Positions 1 to 6,995 of a stretch of 64,000 bases of DNA are shown piece by piece. Origin of the DNA: CAZNKU01 sp045654805. GTDB taxonomy: Bacteria > Bacillota > Clostridia > Monoglobales > Firm-18. The stretch spans positions 6,920 through 70,919 of the forward strand of contig JAZOOD010000029.1 of the NCBI GenBank assembly GCA_045654805.1. Direction: 5' to 3'. The stretch's first letter is position 1, and each line of letters starts with the position of its first letter. The notes under the pieces are model-generated. The model did no database searches and was not told the origin of the DNA. It worked only from the letters and a program-made list of their open reading frames with translations. A program made the position numbers and the translations under genes.

Positions 1-76
1 TTGTCCTTACAAAGAACCATACACCAATTGCAAGCATCGCTACAAAGTAAAGGACAAAAGCTAAAACTTCTCCCAT
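1..76 (-). CDS. Sodium:solute symporter, N-terminal fragment
   Basis: Only the first 25 codons are inside the window. They read MGEVLAFVLYFVAMLAIGVW and continue FFVRT. This is one hydrophobic helix of the kind that opens sodium:solute symporters (PutP/SSF family), which import proline, pantothenate or similar solutes with Na+. The ATG at 76 follows a good AGGAGTG ribosome site at 84-90. A promoter and a perfect palindrome lie upstream, and a TetR gene precedes it on the same strand, so control by that TetR is likely. Substrate cannot be told from this fragment; another membrane transporter family is possible. Confidence 0.6.
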   Translation of the reverse strand, partial: MGEVLAFVLYFVAMLAIGVWFFVRT

Positions 77-131
77 TTTTATTCACTCCTTACTAAATCT
101 ACCGAGGACACAATTCCTCGCAATGAGTCTT

Positions 132-160
132 ATTGTATCATACTTTCTATAAGAATGCAA
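132..160 (-). promoter_or_regulatory. Sigma-A promoter of the symporter gene
   Basis: On the minus strand TTGCAT (155-160) and TACAAT (132-137) are separated by exactly 17 bp. The transcript would carry a leader with a small CGAGGA/TCCTCG hairpin at 103-120 before the ribosome site. Confidence 0.7.
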
Positions 161-169
161 TACAGAATA

Positions 170-193
170 TAGTATAGACTATAGTCTATACTA
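170..193. promoter_or_regulatory. Perfect 24-bp palindrome, likely TetR-family operator
   Basis: The half-site TAGTATAGACTA is followed directly by its exact reverse complement. It lies 9 bp upstream of the -35 box of the symporter promoter. Size and symmetry fit an operator bound by a TetR dimer pair. The tetR gene at 271-855 is the obvious candidate protein. The tetR -10 region contains TATACTATA, which resembles one arm. Confidence 0.65.
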
Positions 194-270
194 GGTTTTC
201 AAACAACTATATTTTATATATCGTTATAAGCAGACTAAAATCCATACTAATATTTATAACCAAATCAAAC

Positions 271-855
271 TTATAGCTTTATATAATTCAAAAACAAAGG
301 CATAACTGTTTTGGAATAGTTTTTCAAGGAATAATCACCATTGCATAGGCACCAGTCATAAATCAGGGAACGTTCACACATTGCATATATTTTTACAATT
401 TCATTTACTGACATTTCCTGAGTAAGCTCTCCCTTTTTTTGTCCATCAGTTACAATTTTCCTTAAAAGCTTATAATAAAGTCGCTTATTATCAAGGAGAT
501 GTTTTTGCCCCTTTGTTGTCAGTTGAGTGGAGTAAAGTCTTGTCAAAAGGTCCATATCTATGCGTTCCTCTATCATTTCAAAAAGCTTTGTGTTAAGATA
601 CAGGAGCTTATCAAAGCTATTCATATTCTCATCAATTTCCGCCTGAAGTTTTTCGTATTCTTCATCAAATATGTAGGAAAGAGAACCCAAAAGTGCATCC
701 TTGCCCTCAAAATAATGATAAAATGACCCCTTTGATGTACCGGACTTTTCTATGATTTCTTCTATTGTAGTATCATCATAACCCTGCTCATAAAATAAAT
801 CCCATGCGGCTGTTATAATTTTACCTTTTGTATTGCGTGTACTCTTTTTAGCCAT
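271..855 (-). CDS. TetR/AcrR family transcriptional regulator
   Basis: The 194-residue protein has an N-terminal helix-turn-helix typical of TetR (about residues 8-52: KIITAAWDLFYEQGYDDTTI, then IIEKSGTSKGSFYHYF). This is followed by an all-helical ligand-binding domain with no recognisable ligand signature. The start was set at the ATG at 855, preceded by GGAGGAA, because the reading frame further upstream has no ribosome site and runs through the promoter. It is transcribed toward the symporter gene and probably represses it through the palindrome at 170-193. The inducer is unknown. Confidence 0.9.
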   Translation of the reverse strand: MAKKSTRNTKGKIITAAWDLFYEQGYDDTTIEEIIEKSGTSKGSFYHYFEGKDALLGSLSYIFDEEYEKLQAEIDENMNSFDKLLYLNTKLFEMIEERIDMDLLTRLYSTQLTTKGQKHLLDNKRLYYKLLRKIVTDGQKKGELTQEMSVNEIVKIYAMCERSLIYDWCLCNGDYSLKNYSKTVMPLFLNYIKL

Positions 856-882
856 ACAAATTCCTCCATATATATTTCTTAT

Positions 883-912
883 AGTATATCGTTTTTGGAA
901 TGGAATAGTCAA
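883..912 (-). promoter_or_regulatory. Promoter of the tetR gene
   Basis: TTGACT (907-912) and TATACT (883-888) on the minus strand are 18 bp apart, 28 bp upstream of the tetR start codon. Confidence 0.65.
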
Positions 913-954
913 GATATAAATAATTAGGACCCGATAAATGATATGCTGGGTAAG

Positions 955-1181
955 ATAATAAGAAAATATATGTAACGAGTATCTCCCCATGCTGTGAAAA
1001 GGACATTACAGCAAAATATCAACGGATATTGGCAGAACATAATATTACAAAGAGTATGTCTCGTAAAGACAATTGTATGGATAATAAAACAATAGAAAAA
1101 CTTAAAAAGAATGAGTTCGGTATTGTACCGTACTCATTCACAATTAAATTAACGTTTAATTTTATCTAAATTTTAGATTGA
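955..1181 (+). mobile_element. Decayed IS3-type remnant, copy 1
   Basis: This stretch between tetR and ruvA codes for nothing intact. It keeps short parts of the 3' end of the transposase orfB found whole at 62105-62905: AATATCAACGG, AGAGTATGTCTCGTAAAG, CAATTGTATGGATAAT. It also keeps the element's internal hairpin GAATGAGTTCGGTA/TACCGTACTCATTC and a worn right end near 1160-1181. The left terminal palindrome is lost. It shares its left part (AATAAGAAAATATATG, then GTATCTCC) with copies 2 and 3, a segment not seen in the intact element. About 110 bp of orfB present in copy 3 are missing here. Confidence 0.75.
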
Positions 1182-1239
1182 CTTCACAAAACACATATCC
1201 TTATTTTTCAATATAACTATGATTTAAAATATAAATATC

Positions 1240-1818
1240 TCAAAATTTCATCAAATTCTTAAGTCCATATTTTATTTTTTCTTCTACAGAATATTCTGCC
1301 GGCACATCACGGAGTGCATTTATAATTTCCGCCTGATTATATCCTAATGCCATCAGTGCATTAACTGTATCATCTTCTTCAGAAACCAATGGTGCGGAGT
1401 AATTAGAGGGCTTAATGTCTTGATTTTTAATTTTATCTTTTAATTCAAGAATAATTTTTTGTGCCATTTTGTTGCCGACCCCCTGTGCGGCAGTAATTAC
1501 CTTGGATTGATTTGTAACTATTGCTATTGCAAGTTCTGATGCAGTAACACAAGAAAGTATGGCAACAGCTGCCTTTGGTCCCACCCCGCTTACGGATATT
1601 AAAAGCTCAAATGCGGAGCGTTCCTCAATAGTTGAAAAACCGTAAAGGTCAAATATATCTTCCCTTACATACAAATATGTATAAAAAGTCACTTCCCCGT
1701 CCTTAATGTCTCCAAGAGTGCTTTTTGTGGTTATGATTTTATATCCTATGCCGTTTGATTCCACAACTGCATAGCTTTCTGCTTTTCTTACAAGCTTTCC
1801 TTTAATATAATCGTACAT
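1240..1818 (-). CDS. ruvA: Holliday junction branch migration protein RuvA
   Basis: The 192-residue protein matches RuvA along its length: an OB-fold N-terminal domain (MYDYIKGKLVRKAE), a helix-hairpin-helix centre (LISVSGVGPKAAVAIL and AAQGVGNKMAQKIILELKDK) and a C-terminal UBA-like domain III (VNALMALGYNQAEIINALRD). RuvA tetramers hold Holliday junctions and load the RuvB motor. It lies 12 bp after ruvC in the same direction. The usual partner ruvB does not follow; an IS remnant lies there instead. Confidence 0.97.
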   Translation of the reverse strand: MYDYIKGKLVRKAESYAVVESNGIGYKIITTKSTLGDIKDGEVTFYTYLYVREDIFDLYGFSTIEERSAFELLISVSGVGPKAAVAILSCVTASELAIAIVTNQSKVITAAQGVGNKMAQKIILELKDKIKNQDIKPSNYSAPLVSEEDDTVNALMALGYNQAEIINALRDVPAEYSVEEKIKYGLKNLMKF

Positions 1819-1830
1819 AATAAACCCTCT

Positions 1831-2337
1831 TTATCTGTTTTTTAATGATGTTATAAGCCTGTTCACTCCACCGCCGGCATGTGCGTGACAAATTGCAATA
1901 GCCAAAGCATCCGCGGTATCATCAGGTTTTGGTACTTCCTTAAGCCCAAGTATATTTTTTACCATTTGCTGTACTTGTTTTTTCTCTGCCCGTCCATATC
2001 CTACCACACCCTGTTTGACTTGCAAAGGCGTATATTCAAAAACAGGTATGTTGTGATTTTCCCCCGCTAATATCAATACTCCTCTTGCCTGACCTACATT
2101 TATAACTGTCTTTGCATTGTTGTTATAAAAAAGCTCCTCAATAGCCATCTCGTCCGGCTTATATTTTTCAATAACATATGTTAGGTCATCATAAATCATT
2201 TTAAGTCTTGATGGAACAGGCGTATGTGCAGGAGATGTTATTGCACCATAATCAATTACCTTAAAATTGACATTATCATATTCAATTACCCCAAAACCCA
2301 CTATTGCTATACCGGGGTCTATTCCGAGAATTCTCAA
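1831..2337 (-). CDS. ruvC: Crossover junction endodeoxyribonuclease RuvC
   Basis: RuvC cuts Holliday junctions symmetrically. The first acidic residue is in RILGIDPG. The second is in AIEELFYNNN, and further conserved acids sit in KPDDTADALAIAICH. The start was set at the TTG at 2337 (giving MRILGIDPG, as in the family) because AAAGGTG lies about 6 bp upstream of it. A GTG at 2346 would add three residues but has no separate ribosome site. First gene of a ruvC-ruvA pair, divergent from the cyclophilins. Confidence 0.95.
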   Translation of the reverse strand: MRILGIDPGIAIVGFGVIEYDNVNFKVIDYGAITSPAHTPVPSRLKMIYDDLTYVIEKYKPDEMAIEELFYNNNAKTVINVGQARGVLILAGENHNIPVFEYTPLQVKQGVVGYGRAEKKQVQQMVKNILGLKEVPKPDDTADALAIAICHAHAGGGVNRLITSLKNR

Positions 2338-2356
2338 AATGTTCACCTTTTTCTTG

Positions 2357-2385
2357 TTGCTTTTTTTCTATACAAGTATTATAAT
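2357..2385 (+). promoter_or_regulatory. Promoter of the cyclophilin pair
   Basis: TTGCTT (2357-2362) and TATAAT (2380-2385) are 17 bp apart. The AT-rich stretch also contains TATAAT on the other strand (GTTATAATAATT), so the region probably serves ruvC as well. Confidence 0.65.
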
Positions 2386-2437
2386 TATTATAACATCGAA
2401 AAGATTTTAATACAAGAAAAATTTACGGAGGTATGTT

Positions 2438-3115
2438 ATGGCAAAAAACAAAAACACAACTAACAAAACCATAAACATATTAATAGCGGCTTGTACTGTT
2501 GCAATTATTACACTCGCAATACTCATAGCTGTTGCGATAACAGGTGACAAGGAAATTGCTATGGCAAAGGAAATTGCCAAGCTTAACATTTCTGAAAACC
2601 CCATTGCCACGATAAAAATGGAAAATGGCGATGAAATAAAGGTGGAACTTTATCCTAAGATTGCACCAAATACAGTTTGCAATTTTATTGAGCTTGCAAA
2701 CAGCGGATTTTATGACAGTTTAATGTTCCATCGTTGTATAGAAGGCTTTATGATTCAGGGTGGTGACCCTGAGGGGACAGGAATTGGTGGTCCAGGATAT
2801 ACAATAAAGGGGGAGTTTACTGCTAATGGGTTTGAAAACAATCTCCGTCACGAACGAGGTGTAATATCAATGGCAAGACAGACTCTACCTCTTGACAGCG
2901 CAGGCAGTCAATTCTTTATAATGGTCGCCGATGCAACACATCTTGATGGTCAATATGCTGCATTTGGAAAGGTTATAGAAGGTATGGATGTTGTAGATGC
3001 AATTGTTGCCAATGAAACAGACTCCAACGACAAACCAATTGTTCCTCAGATTATACAATCAATTAAAGTAGATACAAAGGGAATTGAATATCCCGAAGCA
3101 CAAAAAATCAATTAA
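2438..3115 (+). CDS. Membrane-anchored cyclophilin-type peptidyl-prolyl isomerase
   Basis: The protein (225 residues) has a short basic N-terminus, one hydrophobic segment at about residues 12-34 with no lipobox, and then a complete cyclophilin domain. Family motifs are visible: IAPNTVCNFIELANSGFYD, MFHRCIEGFMIQGGDPEGTG (with the catalytic Arg) and SAGSQFFIMVAD. It should help fold secreted proteins outside the membrane. A near copy without the anchor follows after 17 bp, so the two probably arose by tandem duplication. Confidence 0.93.
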   Translation: MAKNKNTTNKTINILIAACTVAIITLAILIAVAITGDKEIAMAKEIAKLNISENPIATIKMENGDEIKVELYPKIAPNTVCNFIELANSGFYDSLMFHRCIEGFMIQGGDPEGTGIGGPGYTIKGEFTANGFENNLRHERGVISMARQTLPLDSAGSQFFIMVADATHLDGQYAAFGKVIEGMDVVDAIVANETDSNDKPIVPQIIQSIKVDTKGIEYPEAQKIN

Positions 3116-3132
3116 TAAAGGAGAATAGTAAA

Positions 3133-3660
3133 ATGAGCAATCCAATAGTAACTATTGAAATGGAAAACGGTGCACAGATTAAGGCGGAGCTTTATCCTGA
3201 AATTGCACCAAACACTGTTAATAATTTTATATCATTAGTAAAAAAGGGCTTTTATGACGGATTAATATTTCACCGTTGTATAGAGGATTTTATGATTCAG
3301 GGTGGCGACCCACAGGGCACAGGTATAGGTGGCCCCGGATACTGCATTAAGGGTGAATTTTCAAACAACGGCTTTAAAAATGACCTTAAGCATACAGTAG
3401 GTATTCTTTCTATGGCAAGACGGGCTATGCCTCTTGACAGTGCTGGCAGCCAGTTCTTTATAATGGTTGCAGACTACCCGTTTCTTGATGGGGATTACGC
3501 ATCTTTTGGTAAGGTAACAGAAGGTATGGACGTTGTTTATAATATTGTAAAACAGCCAAAGGATTTTAACGACAAACCAATTGTCCCTCAGGTTATGAAA
3601 AGGGTTACAGTTGAAACTTTTGATACAGAATATCCCGAACCTGAAAAAATATCGGAATAA
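3133..3660 (+). CDS. Cytoplasmic cyclophilin-type peptidyl-prolyl isomerase
   Basis: This 175-residue cyclophilin has the same motifs as its upstream neighbour (IFHRCIEDFMIQGGDPQGTG, SAGSQFFIMVADYPFLDG) but no signal or membrane segment, so it should act in the cytosol. The ATG at 3133 follows AAAGGAG. It shares a transcript with the anchored paralogue. The gene is followed by an IS remnant whose palindromic end (3687-3719) ends in a T-run and may stop transcription. Confidence 0.94.
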   Translation: MSNPIVTIEMENGAQIKAELYPEIAPNTVNNFISLVKKGFYDGLIFHRCIEDFMIQGGDPQGTGIGGPGYCIKGEFSNNGFKNDLKHTVGILSMARRAMPLDSAGSQFFIMVADYPFLDGDYASFGKVTEGMDVVYNIVKQPKDFNDKPIVPQVMKRVTVETFDTEYPEPEKISE

Positions 3661-3686
3661 AAATAAAACAGATATGTAAATTGATA

Positions 3687-4066
3687 TGCACTCCAAAAGT
3701 CACACACTTTTGGGGTGCACATTTTTTATGGGCAATACAATAAGAAAATATATGCCATAAGTATCTCCGAGTTATGCAATATGAACATTGTAGAAGAATA
3801 TCAACGGCTATTAGTCGTTGCACAGAGTATATCTCGTAAAAGCAATTGTATGAATAATGGAGCAATGGAAAACGCTTTTAAACAGATTAATAGATGAAAT
3901 GATTTATTGTCAAAAATTCAAAAGTGTTAATACTTTTATTTATGAAATTAACAGATATATTGATTACTACAACAATTAAAGAATTCCTATAAAACTAAAA
4001 GGAATGAGTCCGGTACAATACCGAACTCATTCACAATCAAATTAATATTTAATTTTATTCTTTCTC
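3687..4066 (+). mobile_element. Decayed IS3-type remnant, copy 2
   Basis: The remnant starts with the element's palindromic left end (TGCACTCCAAAAGT, then CACACTTTTGGGGTGCA). It continues with the AATAAGAAAATATATG/AGTATCTCC segment shared with copies 1 and 3, then a damaged 3' third of orfB. Still readable are EYQRLL-like, SRKSNCMNNGAME-like and YYNN-like stretches, broken by stops and frameshifts. The hairpin GGAATGAGTCCGGTA/TACCGAACTCATTC precedes the right end. The element stops against the stop codon of the SCP2-like gene. No intact gene is present between 3661 and 4066. Confidence 0.8.
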
Positions 4067-4546
4067 TTAAACTTCTGCTTTTTTAACTGTTTTAGTTGTT
4101 TTAGGGACCTTTGTTCCCTTTTTATCAGCCGCCTTTGGTTCGGCTTTTTTTTCGGTTTTTTTAATTTCTTCCTTTTTCTCTGTCTTAACGGAAGCTTTTT
4201 TGGTAGGTGATTTTCTTTCCTTCTTTTCAAAACCGTCAAAAAGCATAACTATATGATTAGTATTACCATTAGCTCTGATTAAATCATTTTCAAAAGCTTC
4301 ATCTACAGTAATTTTCTTATCAACAAGCTTTTCCAAAGTTGCTGCCATAATATTAATATTTACAGTATTATCTACATAATCATAAGGCTCTACCATAAAC
4401 GCCCCATCTACATATGCAACAAAGAATGTACCACCGCAATCTTCATCGTCCATAGTTATCTGGATAGCAAAGTCTTCGCTGTATTTACTTATATCTCCTT
4501 TGATAAGTTTTTTTGAAATTTTAGCATATTTTTCTGTAAAAGTCAT
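4067..4546 (-). CDS. SCP2-like sterol-carrier domain protein with Lys-rich tail
   Basis: The first 105 residues resemble the SCP2 lipid-binding fold of short Clostridia proteins (FAIQITMDDEDCGGTFFVAY, GAFMVEPYDYVDNTVNINI, AATLEKLVDKKITVDEAF). The last 50 residues are a low-complexity Lys/Ala/Glu/Thr tail, probably disordered and basic. Such domains bind lipids or acyl chains, but the bacterial role is not known. The ATG at 4546 follows GAGGAGGG. An IS remnant abuts the stop codon, so the final residues could have been altered by the insertion. Function is inferred from fold only. Confidence 0.65.
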   Translation of the reverse strand: MTFTEKYAKISKKLIKGDISKYSEDFAIQITMDDEDCGGTFFVAYVDGAFMVEPYDYVDNTVNINIMAATLEKLVDKKITVDEAFENDLIRANGNTNHIVMLFDGFEKKERKSPTKKASVKTEKKEEIKKTEKKAEPKAADKKGTKVPKTTKTVKKAEV

Positions 4547-4620
4547 ATAAACCCTCCTCGTAACTTCATACTGAAATTTTATAACACCAGTCTATATTTG
4601 TCAACATTAAAACGTCGACA

Positions 4621-5862
4621 TTATTTGCATATTTCCACCAATTCTTCCAATGTATACGCATCTGTTTTAATGTTCGCAGCATCTGCAACATCAGAAAGAT
4701 GCTTTGTTACACCCTCAAGTGCCATATAAGTTGCAACAGTTTGGTATACTGTTTCATCATAATCCGGAAGCGGTATTCTCTTTATAATGTGATAACCATA
4801 ACCGGATTCCACCACAGCACTTACTTTTCCTACCTTGAGTTTTCTGGTAGCATCTTCAAATTCCTGCACCATTTCTCCCGGAGCAAAATAATATCCGTTA
4901 TGATTTATTGCTAAACCAGAATCTTCGGAATATTCATTCATAAGTTCATCAAAATCCACACCATTTTTAAGCTTTCTGTTGATTTCTTTTATCTTAGCTT
5001 CGGCACCGTCAGTTTCAGAGAGCACAAGAATATGCTTTGCAGCCATATAATTTTCCTTATAATATTCCTCGGCAGTTGATTCATCTGGAACATATAACTT
5101 AGCAAGGAAATCATTTAGAATATATGCTCTTTTTTCTGTTTCAAAAATGTCTGCCCAAACTGCATCAAGAGTATCAGGAAACAGGCTGGATATTTCTGTT
5201 GCAGAGTTTACAACTTCAGCATAATGAGTTACAGGAAGTTCAATGTCCCACTTATCTGCCTCCGCAGTAAATACAGCATAATTCATCAAATTCACCTGAA
5301 CAAAATTGACAATTTCCTCACTACCGGAAGAACCAAATTGCAAGTTGTAAAGATCATACACAGCGTCAAAAAATGCCAATGAAATCTTAGCACCATTAAC
5401 CTCAATAGGCGCAGGATCATTAGTAATCAAAATCTGCTGTGTTGAAGCAATATATTTTACATCAAATCCAAGTGTTTCGGAAACAAATCTTAAAGGTACC
5501 AGTGTTCTGCCGTTTGTTTCAACAGAAGGAACCTCCAATTTAACTGCCTCTCCATTCACATTAGCATACAATTCTCCGATTACAAATGAAATGTTTTTGT
5601 CTCCAAATGTAATTACAACCTTGTTTTCAGCTTCAATCCAATCTACATCAGCGCCAAAAGTTTCAGCAATAATACGTGCAGGAACCATAGTCCTACCCTC
5701 AACGGTATAAGGCGAAACTTCCATTGTATGTACACTTACAGTACCTTCATCAACCTTTGCATTAAAATCCCCCATTGTAAACTGCATTGTTTTTGCATAT
5801 ACACTTACGGATAAAAGTGTAAGTACAAAAGCAAGGGAAATAACGAGTTTTTTAATATTCAT
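4621..5862 (-). CDS. Secreted copper-amine-oxidase-N / PpiC (parvulin) protein
   Basis: The 413-residue protein starts with a signal peptide (MNIKKLVISLAFVLTLLSVS, then VYA before the likely cleavage). A copper-amine-oxidase N-terminal-like domain follows at about residues 25-145, with two GRT(M/L)VP(A/L)R repeats (EGRTMVPARIIAETFGADVD and NGRTLVPLRFVSETLGFDVK). After a SurA-like helical region comes a parvulin isomerase domain at about 275-380 (AAKHILVLSE ... GYGYHIIKRI). It probably assists folding at the cell surface, with the N-domain binding the wall. There is no lipobox Cys. The ATG at 5862 was chosen for the AGGATGGG ribosome site just upstream. Confidence 0.85.
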   Translation of the reverse strand: MNIKKLVISLAFVLTLLSVSVYAKTMQFTMGDFNAKVDEGTVSVHTMEVSPYTVEGRTMVPARIIAETFGADVDWIEAENKVVITFGDKNISFVIGELYANVNGEAVKLEVPSVETNGRTLVPLRFVSETLGFDVKYIASTQQILITNDPAPIEVNGAKISLAFFDAVYDLYNLQFGSSGSEEIVNFVQVNLMNYAVFTAEADKWDIELPVTHYAEVVNSATEISSLFPDTLDAVWADIFETEKRAYILNDFLAKLYVPDESTAEEYYKENYMAAKHILVLSETDGAEAKIKEINRKLKNGVDFDELMNEYSEDSGLAINHNGYYFAPGEMVQEFEDATRKLKVGKVSAVVESGYGYHIIKRIPLPDYDETVYQTVATYMALEGVTKHLSDVADAANIKTDAYTLEELVEICK

Positions 5863-5935
5863 ATATCCCATCCTTTCCAAAATAAAATTACATATAACTA
5901 TTATAACACAACAAGATTTGATTGTAAATTAAAAA

Positions 5936-6550
5936 TTACCATTTTCTTTTGCTTTCAATAACCTTCCCTATAATCTTTACTCTTTCCATATTATACTTTT
6001 CAAACACGCGTTCGGGGTAAAACAGATTGAAGGATATGAGCTTAATACAATCATCATTATACTCAACCTGTTTTATCATCCCCTCCTCATCATCCACAAT
6101 TACTATTGCAAGGTCTCCGTTTTCTACAGAATCTTGTTTTTTTACAAGAACAACGTCGCCATTATCTATCTTAGGGGACATACTGTCACCCTTTACCATC
6201 AGACAAAAATAATCTCCTGTTCCGTATTTCGATTCAACTACCTCGTGTCCTATAACATCCTCATAGGCAATTATCCCATTGCCGGCACACACCTTGCCGA
6301 TAAGAGGAACCTTTACGCTGAACTGTTCATAAATTGTTAGTCCACCAAAAAGAACTTCCTCAATAACGTTATTGGGTATTTCCAATACCTCTGCAATTTC
6401 ATAAATCTTTTTAATATCCAGTTTTTGATTGTGATTATTCTCATATCGGCTGAGAGTAGATTTGGCTATACCCGTATACTGACTAAGCTTATCTAAACTC
6501 ATAACACGCTTTACACGGTACTCTTTTAAAATAGTATTTATATCTTTCAT
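5936..6550 (-). CDS. XRE-family repressor with LexA/S24 peptidase domain
   Basis: The 204-residue protein has an N-terminal helix-turn-helix (about 15-60: SLDKLSQYTGIAKSTLSRYE) and a C-terminal S24 domain. A likely self-cleavage site is Ala-Gly in GKVCAGNGII. The catalytic Ser is in VKGDSMSPKIDNGD, and the catalytic Lys is probably in EGMIKQVEY. This is the layout of stress-cleaved repressors (LexA, phage CI). The ATG at 6550 follows AAGGAG; an upstream ATG lacks a ribosome site. Its promoter -35 sits inside a dyad that recurs at the divergent promoter, so it likely represses itself and the 6735/6996 genes. It is not LexA itself: the N-domain is XRE-type. Confidence 0.9.
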   Translation of the reverse strand: MKDINTILKEYRVKRVMSLDKLSQYTGIAKSTLSRYENNHNQKLDIKKIYEIAEVLEIPNNVIEEVLFGGLTIYEQFSVKVPLIGKVCAGNGIIAYEDVIGHEVVESKYGTGDYFCLMVKGDSMSPKIDNGDVVLVKKQDSVENGDLAIVIVDDEEGMIKQVEYNDDCIKLISFNLFYPERVFEKYNMERVKIIGKVIESKRKW

Positions 6551-6577
6551 AGCAATCTCCTTGTCATCTGTTATTTC

Positions 6578-6607
6578 ATTATATCTCATTTGTTTCATTT
6601 TTGCAAC
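6578..6607 (-). promoter_or_regulatory. Repressor gene promoter overlapped by dyad O1
   Basis: On the minus strand TTGCAA (6601-6606) and TATAAT (6578-6583) are 17 bp apart. The dyad GTTTCA-TTTT-TGCAAC at 6592-6607 covers the -35 box. Binding there would shut off the repressor gene. Confidence 0.7.
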
Positions 6608-6655
6608 ATTTTTTTAAAAATATTTTTTATGCCCACAATGTATAATAAAATACTC

Positions 6656-6684
6656 TTGACTTTTGCTTGATATTACTGTATAAT
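6656..6684 (+). promoter_or_regulatory. Promoter of the 6735 gene and the P-ATPase
   Basis: TTGACT (6656-6661) and TATAAT (6679-6684) are 17 bp apart, a near-consensus promoter. Confidence 0.8.
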
Positions 6685-6690
6685 TCTATT

Positions 6691-6706
6691 ATCCCATTTT
6701 TGGAAC
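6691..6706. promoter_or_regulatory. Dyad O2, second copy of the presumed operator
   Basis: ATCCCA-TTTT-TGGAAC lies at the expected transcription start of the plus-strand promoter. Together with flanking bases it matches the O1 site in 14 of 17 positions in the same orientation, and has the same GTTnCA/TGnAAC half-site logic with a 4-bp T spacer. Confidence 0.6.
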
Positions 6707-6734
6707 ATATTTGATTTATGCGAGGTGATACACA

Positions 6735-6938
6735 ATGATGAGAGGACTTGAAGACGAAATTTTAAATATGGAGCGAGTAAAATTTTTATCAAATATGGCA
6801 ACCGAAAGGCTTATGAGTTATGATGAGGATGAAATATCAGAACATTACAACGAAATAGTTTCTATTTTCAGCTTTTTGGATGAACAAATTAACGAAAAAT
6901 ACAACAATCTTTCCAAATCCTATTACGATGAAATTTAA
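6735..6938 (+). CDS. Small acidic protein of unknown function
   Basis: The 67-residue protein begins MMRGLEDEILNMERVKFLSN and is rich in Glu, Asp and Asn, with no Cys, no membrane segment and strong helical tendency. I do not recognise a family. The ATG follows GAGGTGATACACA. It is the first gene after the O2-controlled promoter and is 57 bp upstream of the P-type ATPase, so both are probably on one transcript under the XRE/S24 repressor. A role with the pump or in stress response would be a guess. Confidence 0.75.
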   Translation: MMRGLEDEILNMERVKFLSNMATERLMSYDEDEISEHYNEIVSIFSFLDEQINEKYNNLSKSYYDEI

Positions 6939-6995
6939 ATCAAAGTCATATCGGCATGTCCTCTGAATAGAATTATATAAAGGAGTGAAGGACAA

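Noticed and set aside
4042..4239. A 65-codon Lys/Arg-rich minus-strand frame
   Set aside because: It is another frame of the low-complexity tail of the SCP2-like gene and runs into the IS relic.
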